64,000 nt of DNA from Oligosphaera ethanolica. GTDB taxonomy: Bacteria; Verrucomicrobiota; Lentisphaeria; Oligosphaerales; Oligosphaeraceae. The stretch is taken from the NCBI RefSeq assembly GCF_030814695.1, contig NZ_JAUSVL010000001.1:4314227-4378226 (forward strand), given 5' to 3'. The position numbers were made by a program, and so were the translations under genes. Positions 7,643-17,205 of this stretch are shown one piece after another. A model generated the notes under the pieces. The model saw nothing but the letters and a program-made list of their open reading frames with translations, had not been told where the DNA came from and did no database searches. Each line of letters starts with the position of its first letter. Positions within the stretch are counted from its first letter, which is position 1.

Positions 7643-8560
7643 CTATTCTGCGGGAACCTTGCGTATTACGACTGCGGAGTCAGGCGATACCATCCACGCA
7701 CGATGGACGTACGCAGCAATGATTGGCGCGTACTCGCCTGAGCCATCTATGTTAGTCGAGTAGATGCGGTGTAGCGCACTGTTGCGTATGCCATAGCCGC
7801 CACGGTAAAACCACGATTGATATCCAGACTCTTCTACTGCATGGTATCCAGTTACAGCAGTCCATCCATCAGTTAGATTGTACTGGTCGAGACGCGATGC
7901 AGTAACTACTCCCGCGTAGTCTGCTTTTATCCCCATTAGGTTGCCATTCTTTATGGCAAATCCACCGTTCCAGGGCTCATACAGATTGAGCATCCCAGAT
8001 ACATCTGTATAACCAGGGCCATCAATTGGAGTGGATATATCGTCCATGCGATACAGATAGCCACCGGCGACCCCTAGAGCTACATAGCCACCACCATGGC
8101 GGCCGCTAATGCGATCAAAAGATCCACCAAGACCAGTCAGGCCCTGGCTATCTATGAGGTATGCGTAGCCTCCGAGCGTAGCAATTCCTGTCCCATCGCC
8201 TGCAACCATGTCCCAGCCTGATGATTCTGACAAAACAACCTCGCCGCCGCCAGCAAGGATTCGCCATAGGGTAGTATCAGTTTTAATTCCAAATCTGTCA
8301 AAACCTGAAAAACCACCAGATACTGCTATGTAGCCATCTGGTACCACGTGCAGCTCAAGGCCATCCTCGTTGTACTGGTAGTCTGCCAGGTCAATATTGG
8401 TCTCATATAACTGAGCAGAGTTGCCTGTGACATCCCATGACTCATAGGTATATTGCTGCTCCGGCGCTGGCGGGGTGTAGCGCAGCCCGGCGGCAGCCAG
8501 GTCGCTGTAGCGGTTGGGCACCCCTAGCGCGTTGCGCGTGTTGGGCAGGATGATGGCCAT
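7643..8560 (-). CDS. Tail-tip or fibre protein, beta-propeller-like, 305 aa
   Basis: After a short linker the protein repeats Gly/Tyr/Trp-rich beta segments of roughly 40-50 residues (GGFAIKNGNLMGIK, GGYGIRNSALHRI, GGYAYLIDSQGLT), the look of a beta-propeller or similar repeat domain. The location between the collagen-containing fibre and the glycosyltransferase suggests a receptor-binding role. Codon use is slightly more AT-rich than neighbours, as often seen in exchangeable adhesins. Confidence 0.55.
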   Translation of the reverse strand: MAIILPNTRNALGVPNRYSDLAAAGLRYTPPAPEQQYTYESWDVTGNSAQLYETNIDLADYQYNEDGLELHVVPDGYIAVSGGFSGFDRFGIKTDTTLWRILAGGGEVVLSESSGWDMVAGDGTGIATLGGYAYLIDSQGLTGLGGSFDRISGRHGGGYVALGVAGGYLYRMDDISTPIDGPGYTDVSGMLNLYEPWNGGFAIKNGNLMGIKADYAGVVTASRLDQYNLTDGWTAVTGYHAVEESGYQSWFYRGGYGIRNSALHRIYSTNIDGSGEYAPIIAAYVHRAWMVSPDSAVVIRKVPAE

Positions 8561-8562
8561 GC

Positions 8563-8865
8563 TTACACCTCGCTATCGTCGGCGCTGACCATGACCTTGA
8601 TGCCATCCACGCTACCAGCGACTTTGAGCAAGTAGCCGGCGGGGAGGAAGATTTTTGAGTCCAGGAACGCGGCGTTGTTGGCAGTTAAGGCCATGATGCA
8701 TGACCAGATGTCGCTAGTCCCGTCATTGACCGCCACGGTCAAGTTGCCGGCGTTGTCGCCTGCAGCGGCCAGTAGCGACACAATGGCCACCTCATGCCCC
8801 GTGTCGACCGTGACCAGTGTGGCGGGCGTTGATGCGACAGTGGTGTGCGAGTAGTTCTTCAGCAT
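8563..8865 (-). CDS. Small beta-rich virion-associated protein, 100 aa
   Basis: Almost entirely beta-strand with small residues (TVASTPATLVTVDTGHEVAIV, NLTVAVNDGTSDIW). No family recognised. RBS AGGAGG upstream of the ATG. Its position between two fibre-type genes suggests a small structural or fibre-associated protein. Confidence 0.6.
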   Translation of the reverse strand: MLKNYSHTTVASTPATLVTVDTGHEVAIVSLLAAAGDNAGNLTVAVNDGTSDIWSCIMALTANNAAFLDSKIFLPAGYLLKVAGSVDGIKVMVSADDSEV

Positions 8866-8879
8866 GGGCTATCCTCCTA

Positions 8880-11324
8880 TTATCCAAAAATGAGCGCTTG
8901 TTTCTTTGCGATCCTGCGTGCTTCGGCGGCGGTGATTCCCGTTGTCCCGCCGGCACTCGCAAATCGCACGCGGCCACCGCGTGACACATCAAGCTCGCCG
9001 AAGTAAATGATGGTTTCGCCGGCCGACCAGCGCGTGACGATCATGCAGCGGCCATTCTCGGCAGCGTCACCACGCTCTATGACGATGCCGTTTCCTGCAG
9101 CGTCGTAAAGCTCAACTTGGGCGATGGGTGTAGTGCCGTCGAGGAGCAGGTGATTGCCGTGGTCGATGTCTTCGAGCAGCTCAGCCGAGGTGAACTCAAA
9201 ATCGGGCACAATCGGAGCGGCCGCCCCGGGAGCGCCGTCAATGCCGTCTTTGCCCTTTGGTCCCACCGTGACCGGGACTGGGCTTGACCACGTGCCCTGC
9301 GTCGCGCTGGAGCGCTGGAACAGAGCCGGGCCGCCGGAGCCGTCGCCGTCGGAGGCGAGGTAGACAAACCCGAGCGGCGTCGAGTCGTAATTGTCGCGCT
9401 CCGCGAGCGTGCCGGATGCATCGATATGGATGCCAGACCCTGGGGCGCCGGGGACGCCGGGCTCACCCTTAAGACTGTCGAGGAAATCCTCCCTGGTGCC
9501 GATGTTTCCCGCCGCCAGCCACTCATCGTAGGCCGACTCAGCGTTGATACGGAACACACCGCCCCAGGTTGCGCCGCCGTCAACGGAGATTTTCATGTAG
9601 TGGTCGGCGACCTGCGGGATGTCGTGCCACGCAATACCGGCGCCAACAGCGACCTCAAACGCGGCGATATCCACGCCAGCAGTTCCTCCTAGATTCCACA
9701 CCACGCGCACCGTGCCGGCGGCGTTGTAGAGCCGGACGCAACGGTCGCCGGCGGCAAGCGCGCCGTGCCAGTCGCCATCCTCGGCGGACGTGGCGGAGTA
9801 TTGAATGCTCAGGTCTGCCGATAGGAGCAGATTCTCGGCGGCCGTGACTTCCTCTGGCGTCGGGTCGCCTTCCAGCTGGATGATGAGCGATTCGGGACTG
9901 AACGACCCGCCCGCGAGCTTGAAGCGGAAATAGGCACAGCGAGCGGTGGCGAACTCAACGCCAGGCTCTGCTACGGGAGCCCACCAGTCGGCGTCAGCCT
10001 CGACGTAGGTGGCTGCAAAACGCGCAATAGGCAACACCGCAGCCTGCGATAATGCAACGGCGGCCGTCCAGGTCACGCCGCCATTCATAGAGTCGCGGTA
10101 GTATATGTCGTCGGCCATCTGCGTCGTATGCCAGCCTGTGTCATTGGCGTCGGGCACGGTGTTGTAACCCCGGATTACGTTGTAGCCGTTGCGACCGTTG
10201 GCGACGATCAACTGCCAGCTATCGGAGGTAGCCGGCGGCACGGGGGGCGCGGCGTTGTTGTTGTCGACGAGCGACAAAAACCAGCCATAGGCCGTCGTCA
10301 CCATATCATGCAAGTCGTAGGGCGAGTTGCCCGCCGACCACGCGCCCTGCGGTGTAACACCGAAGCCGTCGATACCGTCGGTACCCAGGTACTTGACCCA
10401 TGTCGCGCCGCCGAAGTCAGCGAGCACAGGCGTCAGGTCGAGGTTGCTGCTGATGAACTCGGCGCGGTACGGCTTGTCGGCGCCGGGGGTAAGGCTGAAA
10501 CCGCTGCCGTCGACGGCCGTGGCGTAGGCCACATAGAGCTTGCTCGATGCGCCAGCGGCGCCGGGTACGATGTAGCGAACAAAGACCGCGTTGGCGGTGA
10601 TAAAGTCATCAATGTCGGGCTCGGAGATTAGCGTGCTTGACACGAACTCGGCGCGGTACTCCAGCTCGCCACTTGGCGTGAGGCTGAAGTCGGTGCCGTC
10701 GGCGTCGCTCGCGTAGGCGACATAGGTGTAGCTGGGCGTGCCGGGATCGCCCCGCAGGGCGGCGGCGGCGACCTCGGCGGCAATGATGGCGCGCACCCCA
10801 GGCAGCCAAGCGGGGTCGTCCGGATCGGGCGTGTCCGGCGAGTCGCCGGGAATGTATCGGCGGTTCCGCAGCCCGAGGTTGAATTGAATCACAAACACGG
10901 TTGCGTTGGAGTCATCCACGCCGCCGAGCTCGCACCCGAACGATATGCTGGCGCCCTTGTTGAGGGCCGTGTGGAGTGCTGCAATGTTGGTATTGGGCAC
11001 CACGAACTCGACCTGCGTAGCGCCCGCTTCCGTCGTTGATACCGAGATGTCAGATGTGCGTATCAGCTTTGGGATGGTCCCCTGGTCATAGTCTGAGTCC
11101 ATCGCAAAATAGAGCCCGGTACTGGCCAGCTGCGCGATTGGGTATGCTGGCAACACGGCATCCACGCTGGAGGAAACCGAGCGATCAAGGGGTTGGCGGA
11201 TGTCCAGCACGATCTTGGTACTCACCGCGATGGTAAGCGCCGGATCGGCGGCTGAGTTACCGAACTGATCAACCCAGCTGGCGACGCCGTCCTTGAGTAG
11301 CAGGATGCCACGGATTATTTGCAT
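8880..11324 (-). CDS. Tail fibre protein with collagen-like segments, 814 aa
   Basis: The N-terminal domain (about 1-150) is a likely tail-attachment domain. Tandem modules follow (YVAYASDADGTDFSLTP and YVAYATAVDGSGFSLTP), then a PQGAWS...YDLHDMV region with carbohydrate-binding style aromatics. Two short Gly-X-Y stretches (GEPGVPGAPGSG and KGKDGIDGAPGAAAP) are typical of trimeric phage fibres. Overlaps the upstream gene by 10 nt. Likely the main side or central fibre. Confidence 0.75.
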   Translation of the reverse strand: MQIIRGILLLKDGVASWVDQFGNSAADPALTIAVSTKIVLDIRQPLDRSVSSSVDAVLPAYPIAQLASTGLYFAMDSDYDQGTIPKLIRTSDISVSTTEAGATQVEFVVPNTNIAALHTALNKGASISFGCELGGVDDSNATVFVIQFNLGLRNRRYIPGDSPDTPDPDDPAWLPGVRAIIAAEVAAAALRGDPGTPSYTYVAYASDADGTDFSLTPSGELEYRAEFVSSTLISEPDIDDFITANAVFVRYIVPGAAGASSKLYVAYATAVDGSGFSLTPGADKPYRAEFISSNLDLTPVLADFGGATWVKYLGTDGIDGFGVTPQGAWSAGNSPYDLHDMVTTAYGWFLSLVDNNNAAPPVPPATSDSWQLIVANGRNGYNVIRGYNTVPDANDTGWHTTQMADDIYYRDSMNGGVTWTAAVALSQAAVLPIARFAATYVEADADWWAPVAEPGVEFATARCAYFRFKLAGGSFSPESLIIQLEGDPTPEEVTAAENLLLSADLSIQYSATSAEDGDWHGALAAGDRCVRLYNAAGTVRVVWNLGGTAGVDIAAFEVAVGAGIAWHDIPQVADHYMKISVDGGATWGGVFRINAESAYDEWLAAGNIGTREDFLDSLKGEPGVPGAPGSGIHIDASGTLAERDNYDSTPLGFVYLASDGDGSGGPALFQRSSATQGTWSSPVPVTVGPKGKDGIDGAPGAAAPIVPDFEFTSAELLEDIDHGNHLLLDGTTPIAQVELYDAAGNGIVIERGDAAENGRCMIVTRWSAGETIIYFGELDVSRGGRVRFASAGGTTGITAAEARRIAKKQALIFG

Positions 11325-11605
11325 GGTTTTGACCCTTCGATTAAAAACAAGAGCCGACCCCAGTCAGGGGCGACATTCTCCAGCTGCAGCAGCCTGCGCG
11401 CAACCACAAGCTCATCATGCGCCTCTCCAGCCACACGAGCCGCTGCGGACCCCAGGTGCCATACGGCTTCGCAGCGCGCACGCAAGCCAGGCTGTGTCAA
11501 CGCCTGCTTGGCCAGGGCAATGTGTTCCCCGGCGCAGCGTCGGCACGGCTGCATGCGCCGCTCTTGGCACTTCTGCTGTTGTTGGCATGTGGTACATGTG
11601 GACAT
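11315..11605 (-). CDS. Small Cys-rich hypothetical protein, 96 aa
   Basis: The N-terminus has CTTCQQQQKCQERRMQPCRRC, five Cys that could form a zinc site, followed by helices. AGGTGA lies before the ATG. It overlaps the fibre gene by 10 nt. Function unknown; it could be a fibre chaperone or a zinc-binding regulator. Confidence 0.55.
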   Translation of the reverse strand: MSTCTTCQQQQKCQERRMQPCRRCAGEHIALAKQALTQPGLRARCEAVWHLGSAAARVAGEAHDELVVARRLLQLENVAPDWGRLLFLIEGSKPCK

Positions 11606-11616
11606 ATTTCACCTGC

Positions 11617-11624
11617 TATTTATA
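11617..11624 (-). promoter_or_regulatory. TATAAATA late-promoter-like box
   Basis: The minus strand reads GCGTATAAATAGCAG, identical over 15 nt to the box at 5411. It is only 12 nt before the ATG of 11315-11605, so a transcript starting here would barely include that gene's RBS. It would, however, carry the fibre genes downstream. Confidence 0.4.
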
Positions 11625-11634
11625 CGCTCGTGGC

Positions 11635-13131
11635 CTATTCGCCCCAGCCCGGGATGTTCGTATGGAGAGCGTCGGGCGTGCCTGTAGAGTCGATGATGTC
11701 GCGGCTGTTGTGATAGGCCCGGACGCGCCAGCCATAGCGGCGTGGGTGGGTGGCTTGGGCGGCGCAGATCATGTCTGCCGCATAAATCATCGTCGTGGAA
11801 TTTCTTACACCTATGGCGGACGCTTCGGACATGCCACCGACCGTGCCTTTGCTGGTCGTGCCGGTCTTGTGATTCGTGCGGTGTGGCTCGTTTTTGAACT
11901 CCACATTGGCGGATGCTGCTGTGTCGCCGATAGCACCGACGATACTGGAGTCAGTTAGCCCCAGCAACGTGTCGGCCTGAGCTTCGACCTGTAACGCGTA
12001 ATTGCGCACGCCGGACTCAATAAGCACGTCATCCTCGTAAACTTCGTACGTGTCGCCGCCGCCAACAGCCAGGCCGTCTACATCGACGTGACCGATGAAG
12101 GCGTCCATAATGGCCCGGCGGGCGTTCTGGATGTTTCGCCCTAGCAGCCGGATGCCGCCCGTTGCGCGTACGTTCGCCGTGATGGTCGATGCAGCCGAGG
12201 TGAAGTCGCCACGGTTGCAGCCGTAGAAGCCGACCATGAGCAACTGCACGTTGTAGCCGCCCAGCCACCAGGGGGCGTCTCCTTCATCGTCATCCCTTGG
12301 GAACTCGTATTCATCCCATTCGCCGCCTCCACCGCCTCCACCGCCCCCACTGCCGCCGCCGCCTCCACCGCCTCCACCGCCTCCACCGCCCCCACTGCCG
12401 TAGCCCCATCCGGGGCCACCCTCGCCATCTTCCATGTCGTCGGCCTGCGTGTAGTACTTCCACACCTTGGTTTCGGGGTCCACAACCACGTCCATGACGA
12501 CGTTGACGTCCGCTTTCGAGCCTGGGAAGCGCGAACCTGTGACGCCATCGACGCAGACCATACGGCCGAGGATGCGGATGTCTGGCTGCACGTCGTCATC
12601 TTCGGAGTCGTCTTCGGCGTCCTCTGGCTTCTCATAGTGCGCCGAGACGCTGATAGCGAGATCAGCATCCTGCAGGATAATCCCGCGCACGTTGCCGACT
12701 ATGACCAGGTCGGTGCGGGCGGTGAAGTCGTCATCAATGGTCAAGTCCACAGCGATCTTGGCTGATATTCTGCCGCCGTCATCCCACGGGCGGATGCGTA
12801 GGCGTCCCGCGTAATCGCGACCCTTGCCGTCGACGGCCAGCATGGATTCCGGCAGCTTGTCCAAGGTTTCGCCGATGGCTCCCTTGACGCGAACTACGAT
12901 TTCGTCGCAGCATAGCGCGCGACAGGTGCACTCGACCTCGTCGTCATCAAAGACCGCATCGAGCGAATCGAGAGGCTTTCCTCGTGTGCCGTCGCCATTC
13001 TCTGCGGCGTCATAATCGACCCATATCACCCTGTTACGGTAGAGCTGCCTGCGGTTGCCGTGGATGGCGTTGTTAGGCGCCGCCATGATCGGCAATAGCC
13101 ACTGATTGACCTTTCGCGTCAGCAGCGACAT
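11635..13131 (-). CDS. Virion protein with poly-glycine hinge, 498 aa
   Basis: The N-terminal part (about 1-240) is beta-rich and acidic (EDAEDDSEDDD). It is followed by a run of about 24 residues that is Gly with a single Ser, then an acidic linker and a second beta-rich domain to the C-terminus (repeats such as AIGVRNSTTMIYAADMI suggest a beta-helix). The Gly run is encoded by a CCGCCTCCA-type repeat. Located between tail-tip genes, so probably a tail fibre or baseplate protein with a flexible hinge. Confidence 0.6.
   Translation of the reverse strand: MSLLTRKVNQWLLPIMAAPNNAIHGNRRQLYRNRVIWVDYDAAENGDGTRGKPLDSLDAVFDDDEVECTCRALCCDEIVVRVKGAIGETLDKLPESMLAVDGKGRDYAGRLRIRPWDDGGRISAKIAVDLTIDDDFTARTDLVIVGNVRGIILQDADLAISVSAHYEKPEDAEDDSEDDDVQPDIRILGRMVCVDGVTGSRFPGSKADVNVVMDVVVDPETKVWKYYTQADDMEDGEGGPGWGYGSGGGGGGGGGGGGGGSGGGGGGGGGEWDEYEFPRDDDEGDAPWWLGGYNVQLLMVGFYGCNRGDFTSAASTITANVRATGGIRLLGRNIQNARRAIMDAFIGHVDVDGLAVGGGDTYEVYEDDVLIESGVRNYALQVEAQADTLLGLTDSSIVGAIGDTAASANVEFKNEPHRTNHKTGTTSKGTVGGMSEASAIGVRNSTTMIYAADMICAAQATHPRRYGWRVRAYHNSRDIIDSTGTPDALHTNIPGWGE
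12322..12400 (+). repeat. Trinucleotide-based repeat encoding poly-Gly
   Basis: Tandem CCGCCTCCA/CCGCCC units on the + strand encode Gly codons on the minus strand. The repeat is in frame and could vary in length by slippage without breaking the gene. Confidence 0.8.
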
Positions 13132-14094
13132 CTAATCTTTCTCCAGGCATGGGCCGAACCAGTCAATGTATGCGTTGCCGGGCTCATGGTCCTGAGCGAT
13201 GGTGGCGGCCTCGCCCTCAACGCGGACGCGTCCAAGGAGATACCACACGACGGCCGGCGTCGTCGTCTGCGTGGCGGACTGCACGGATATTTCACAGGTC
13301 GCCGGCGTGTCATCGGCGCCTTCCTCGGAGGCCTCGACGGGCGCCGTAAACTTGATGTATATGTAACATGTCGCGGCGGGCAAAGTGAACTCGGATCGCG
13401 CCACGGTGAATGGCTGGTTATTGACGTGGCAGACGCCGCAGAATTCGTCATCGGGGAAATTGCCGTCAACGACCTTGAAGAGCCGTGCGGGTGGCTGCGG
13501 ATTGTCGCCCTCGGCCGGCTCTGCGGGCGTGGTCATGCCTGCCTGCATGATCTGGAACATGCCGCGCCTGGCGCCCGCGGAGTCGCTCAGTAGGAGCACA
13601 GCCCACTTGTCCGCGCCGACGCCCTGTCGCCAGAGGATGCGCGCAGGGCCGGCGTTGACGCTCTCAAGACTGCCACTGACCACGTCGGCATAGTCGTCAT
13701 CCGCGCTGTGGATGGTGATCTGCGCCCGCGCCAGGCCGGTGAGCGTCACCAGGCCGGACTCGCCGGATGGTATGGCCGTCATCGCCACGCCCCACACGTC
13801 GGCGGGAGGCGCCGCGACAAAAGCGACGGCGCCCTGCAGGCTGAGCTCGTCATCGAATGACCCGGCCGGGAAGAGCGCGTCGCCAAGGCCAACCGCCTGG
13901 CCAGCCGCAATGTCCGCGCCAGAGTTGACAACAGGGACGACGACGCCGCCCGAGGCGCCGGAGGAGATTACGCCGCTCTTGCCATTGACGCCCATGCCGC
14001 GCACGCGCTCGGTGGCGCTGAGGATGTCATTCCACACGTCGGCGCGCATGTGTCGCGCTACATTCTCGCCCCGTTGCACGCGTTGGTAGGTCAT
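13132..14094 (-). CDS. Tail/baseplate hypothetical protein, 320 aa
   Basis: No family firmly recognised. Residues 1-40 are helical and basic. The centre (about 45-150) has Gly/Val-rich strands (GADIAAGQAVGLGDALF) resembling the capsid-decoration or ppGAxF-type beta domains. The C-terminal part includes CGVCHVNN and ends in an acidic segment. Overlaps the previous gene by ATGA. Likely a tail-tip component. Confidence 0.55.
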   Translation of the reverse strand: MTYQRVQRGENVARHMRADVWNDILSATERVRGMGVNGKSGVISSGASGGVVVPVVNSGADIAAGQAVGLGDALFPAGSFDDELSLQGAVAFVAAPPADVWGVAMTAIPSGESGLVTLTGLARAQITIHSADDDYADVVSGSLESVNAGPARILWRQGVGADKWAVLLLSDSAGARRGMFQIMQAGMTTPAEPAEGDNPQPPARLFKVVDGNFPDDEFCGVCHVNNQPFTVARSEFTLPAATCYIYIKFTAPVEASEEGADDTPATCEISVQSATQTTTPAVVWYLLGRVRVEGEAATIAQDHEPGNAYIDWFGPCLEKD

Positions 14095-14948
14095 AGCAGG
14101 TTAACCCCCAGTGCGTTGAGGTCGACATACTCGTACACTTGCTCCACGTAGACCGCGACTATTTTCTTGCCAGTGGCAGCGCCGTCTTTCTGATCGGCGT
14201 AGCGACACCATAGGTAGTCCCAGCCTCGTTTGTTGACGCGGAAGTTGTCGCCTACCAACATGTCAAAGGCATTGACGCTGATTCCGAAGTGATAGGTAAG
14301 CGTCCAGCGATCGGACCGCTTCATCCCGTCTCCCTCGCCCTCGACGCCCTTGAAGAGCACCTCGCCGGGCATAAAGCCCGAGAATGGCTGGGAATTGACC
14401 TTGTTGGTCATCTCGGCGATGTCCTTCCAGAAGCGAGCGTTGATTTTTCGCGGCTGGATTGACTTTGTGACGGTGAGCGTGATCGAGTCGGTAGACACCT
14501 CGACGCCGTTCACGTTGCCTGCGTTGTCGACGTTAATCAACCCGTTGTAGCTCGGGGCTGTTTCAGGGTAACGATTTTTGGTCTGAATGCTCTGGTAGCG
14601 AGTAGCTGACGATTGGCCAACGCTTACGCGAACAGTCTGCTTGTCGCGGTTGTAGATCGTCATCGATCCAGACGACCCGTCGAACTTGTAGTGCGCGGTG
14701 ACGCGGTAGGTTGTTTCGTTCAGCTTCTCGGCGATTTCGCAGAAAGGCCTGTCGGCGCGCGCCAGGTCGTTAACCCGTGCTGGCGCGTTGGCACTGACGT
14801 GCTCCAATGCCGTTTTTTCGGGATCGTCGCCTGTCACGTTAAGCACGATATACGGAACGTCGATCTGATTAAAGGCGCCGGTCGAGTCCAGCGACACGCC
14901 GCGCTGACTGTACGCCTCGATCATCGTGAGTTGAGTTAGAACAGCCAT
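14091..14948 (-). CDS. Tail structural protein, 285 aa
   Basis: No family recognised by name. The order tape measure - this gene - fibres corresponds to distal tail or baseplate proteins in other phages. Sequence features are strands and aromatic residues throughout (RWTLTYHFGISVNAF, YLWCRYADQ), a globular virion protein. Coupled by ATGA to the next gene. Confidence 0.6.
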   Translation of the reverse strand: MAVLTQLTMIEAYSQRGVSLDSTGAFNQIDVPYIVLNVTGDDPEKTALEHVSANAPARVNDLARADRPFCEIAEKLNETTYRVTAHYKFDGSSGSMTIYNRDKQTVRVSVGQSSATRYQSIQTKNRYPETAPSYNGLINVDNAGNVNGVEVSTDSITLTVTKSIQPRKINARFWKDIAEMTNKVNSQPFSGFMPGEVLFKGVEGEGDGMKRSDRWTLTYHFGISVNAFDMLVGDNFRVNKRGWDYLWCRYADQKDGAATGKKIVAVYVEQVYEYVDLNALGVNLL

Positions 14949-14957
14949 GATAACCCT

Positions 14958-16964
14958 TCATCCAAAAGACAGTAAATTGTTGCGCAGAAGCTCGTTCGTT
15001 TGCGCGAGCTTGCGGTTGGTTTCCTCGACGCCCTTGGCCGTGCGTTCGGCCGCGTTGCCGCCTGTGCCAAGGAGCGACGCCGCCGATGCGCTGAAAGCGC
15101 CGGAGGGGCCCACGGCGCGCATCTTCTCGATGTTATCCACCGTGGAGTCTCCCATGTCGATCATGTTGTCAAAAGTCTCCGGTGGCGGCTGAAACTCCGG
15201 CACCGTAACCTGCGCCACTGCTTCGGCGATAGCCTTGCCGACGTCCGGCACACCACGCGCGGCCAAGGCGGACTGAGCATCGACGACCGTCTGCGAGTTG
15301 TCCGCGCCGGTTGTTTCGCGTAGCATCTTGCGCAGGACGCGGACACGATTGGCCTCCGCTTCCAACTCAGCGGAGTTCTTTTCAAGTTCGGCGTTGCGGT
15401 CACGGTGAGCGGTGAGTGGGTTGAAACGCTTGCGGTTCATGATCACCTCGCCCTGTTCGCGCAACGAATCGCGACGGGATTCGGAGGTGTGTAGCGCAGC
15501 GATAATTGCGTTCTTCTTGTCCGCGCCTGTTTTCCAGCGCACGCTGTTGAATGCCGTGTCGCTTGCCACCAGGGCTGCGTCGGCGTCATTCTGCGCGGCC
15601 GCGTCCTGCGCGGCAGACTGTTTCGCTTGCTGTACCGACCACGCGATAGCTGCCACCGCGCCGACGATTGGCAGCAATGAAATCATTGATGCGGTCAATG
15701 CCGGGCCCAGCAAAGCCGCTAGCTTGAGGATGGCCCCGAGGGCGCTAGACAGCTTGCCGATGACAATTAACGCCCCGCCGAGCGCAGCGAACTTCAGAGC
15801 CATCTCGCCAATAGTTGTGATTAGCTCCTGGTTGCGCTGAATAAAACTTGTGACGACACCCGCGATATCGGTCAGCTTGATCTGATACTCGGTCATCTTG
15901 CCGCTTATCGCTTCCCCAAGCGCGATATTGACGCCCTCAATGGCGCTCTTCATAATGCGCCAAGCGCCGCCCTGGCCGGACTCCATGAAGTTGTAAGTCC
16001 GTTGCGCCTCGCCAGCAGCCTGTTGCAGGCGGGAAAGAAACGCGTCTATGCCGCCCGCGCCCATGGACAGCGCGCCGCCGCCAAGCGAGCCACGAATATC
16101 AAAAATCTTGATGATAGCCTGAACACGCTCTGCAGTCGGCAGCCCCTCGACCGCTCGCCCAACCTCAGTAAAAATATCCAGCATGTTGCGCAAGTTGCCG
16201 CTGCCGTCCGTGGTCATGATTCCAAACGTATCCTTGAGATACTTCTGCACGCCCGGATCGGCCATCTGCTGAAAACTGCGGGAGATGGCCGTGCCGGCCT
16301 GCTCGCCACGGATGCCCATGTTGGCCAGGAGCCCAAGCTGCGCCAACAAGTCCTGGAAGCCAACGCCGGCCGTGACCGCGCGTGGGCCAGCGGTCTTTAG
16401 CGCCTCGCCCAGGTCGTGCAACGTCTGCGCACTCCCGTTGGCCGTGGCGGTGAGCAGGTCCGCGATGCTGGTCATGTCGGATGCCTGCATCCCGAAGACC
16501 ACCATATTGTTGCCTGCAATCTTGGCCGCTTCGGCAAGTTCCGTGCCGGTGGCTCTTGACAGATGCAGCATGGGCTCAATGCTATTGATGATCGAATCAG
16601 GAGAGAAACCCATGCGCGACATGGACAGCATGCCATTGGCAACCTCCTCGGCGGTGAACGATGTCGTGCGGCCGAGCTCCTTTGCCGTGTTGGTAAGCCG
16701 CTGAAAATCGTCGCCGCTGGCGCGGGACGTCGCCGCGACCATGCGCATGGCGTCATCAAAGCCCATAAACACCCGAGCAGCGTTGCCATAGGCAAGCAGG
16801 GCCGGCGTGGCGGCCTGGACCATGCCGGTGCCGGCCGCCGTCATCGTCGCCCCAAACTGCTGCAGGCGTGCCGCAGCAAGCCGCAGGCCCTTCTGCAACT
16901 CGCTGGCGTCAGTCGTCAGGTAGACGACGGCCTTGCCCGCTAATACGCTGCCGACTGTCGCCAT
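14958..16964 (-). CDS. Tail tape measure protein, 668 aa
   Basis: Sets tail length and takes part in DNA ejection. The first ~330 residues match the TP901-type tape measure core (AARVFMGFDDAMRMVAATSRASG, FTAEEVANGMLSMSRMGFSPDSI, GVGFQDLLAQLGLLANMGIRGEQAGTAISR). A hydrophobic stretch around residues 395-445 (LGALLKLAALLGPALTASMISLLPIVGAVAAIAW, read with minor gaps) follows, then a helical C-terminus. At 668 aa it is short, suggesting a tail near 100 nm by the usual ~0.15 nm per residue rule. Confidence 0.9.
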   Translation of the reverse strand: MATVGSVLAGKAVVYLTTDASELQKGLRLAAARLQQFGATMTAAGTGMVQAATPALLAYGNAARVFMGFDDAMRMVAATSRASGDDFQRLTNTAKELGRTTSFTAEEVANGMLSMSRMGFSPDSIINSIEPMLHLSRATGTELAEAAKIAGNNMVVFGMQASDMTSIADLLTATANGSAQTLHDLGEALKTAGPRAVTAGVGFQDLLAQLGLLANMGIRGEQAGTAISRSFQQMADPGVQKYLKDTFGIMTTDGSGNLRNMLDIFTEVGRAVEGLPTAERVQAIIKIFDIRGSLGGGALSMGAGGIDAFLSRLQQAAGEAQRTYNFMESGQGGAWRIMKSAIEGVNIALGEAISGKMTEYQIKLTDIAGVVTSFIQRNQELITTIGEMALKFAALGGALIVIGKLSSALGAILKLAALLGPALTASMISLLPIVGAVAAIAWSVQQAKQSAAQDAAAQNDADAALVASDTAFNSVRWKTGADKKNAIIAALHTSESRRDSLREQGEVIMNRKRFNPLTAHRDRNAELEKNSAELEAEANRVRVLRKMLRETTGADNSQTVVDAQSALAARGVPDVGKAIAEAVAQVTVPEFQPPPETFDNMIDMGDSTVDNIEKMRAVGPSGAFSASAASLLGTGGNAAERTAKGVEETNRKLAQTNELLRNNLLSFG

Positions 16965-16965
16965 G

Positions 16966-17205
16966 TTAGTTCCGCCTCCGGTATGCTGGATTGTCGTTGA
17001 AAATCGATGTCATCACCCTATCCAGCTCCTCGCCATGCAATTCAATCTCTGGCGGCTTCTGCACTCGCCTGGTGAAAGGGTTGAACTCCGCTGCCGTGAA
17101 CGGCTTTTTGCGCAGCTTCGGATCGCGATTGACCTCCGCGATCACTGCGATTACCGACGCCGTGCGCACCCAGTTTTCTTCCACGCGGGCACGCCACATC
17201 GCCAT
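16966..17205 (-). CDS. Tail assembly chaperone, T-like partner
   Basis: 79 aa from its own ATG at 17205, which overlaps the stop of the upstream gene (TAATG). The frame is open and clearly coding well upstream of this ATG: it encodes SAAELWISVVQAAGVLGVNP and GYTYGDLMAMW, a typical start of the downstream chaperone domain. The main product is therefore probably made by a -1 frameshift from 17205-17681. It would help assemble the tape measure, encoded next. Contains KLRKKPFTAAEFNPF. Confidence 0.7.
   Translation of the reverse strand: MAMWRARVEENWVRTASVIAVIAEVNRDPKLRKKPFTAAEFNPFTRRVQKPPEIELHGEELDRVMTSIFNDNPAYRRRN

Noticed and set aside
7643-13131. Diversity-generating retroelement acting on tail genes
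   Set aside because: No reverse transcriptase and no template/variable repeat pair was seen in the window.
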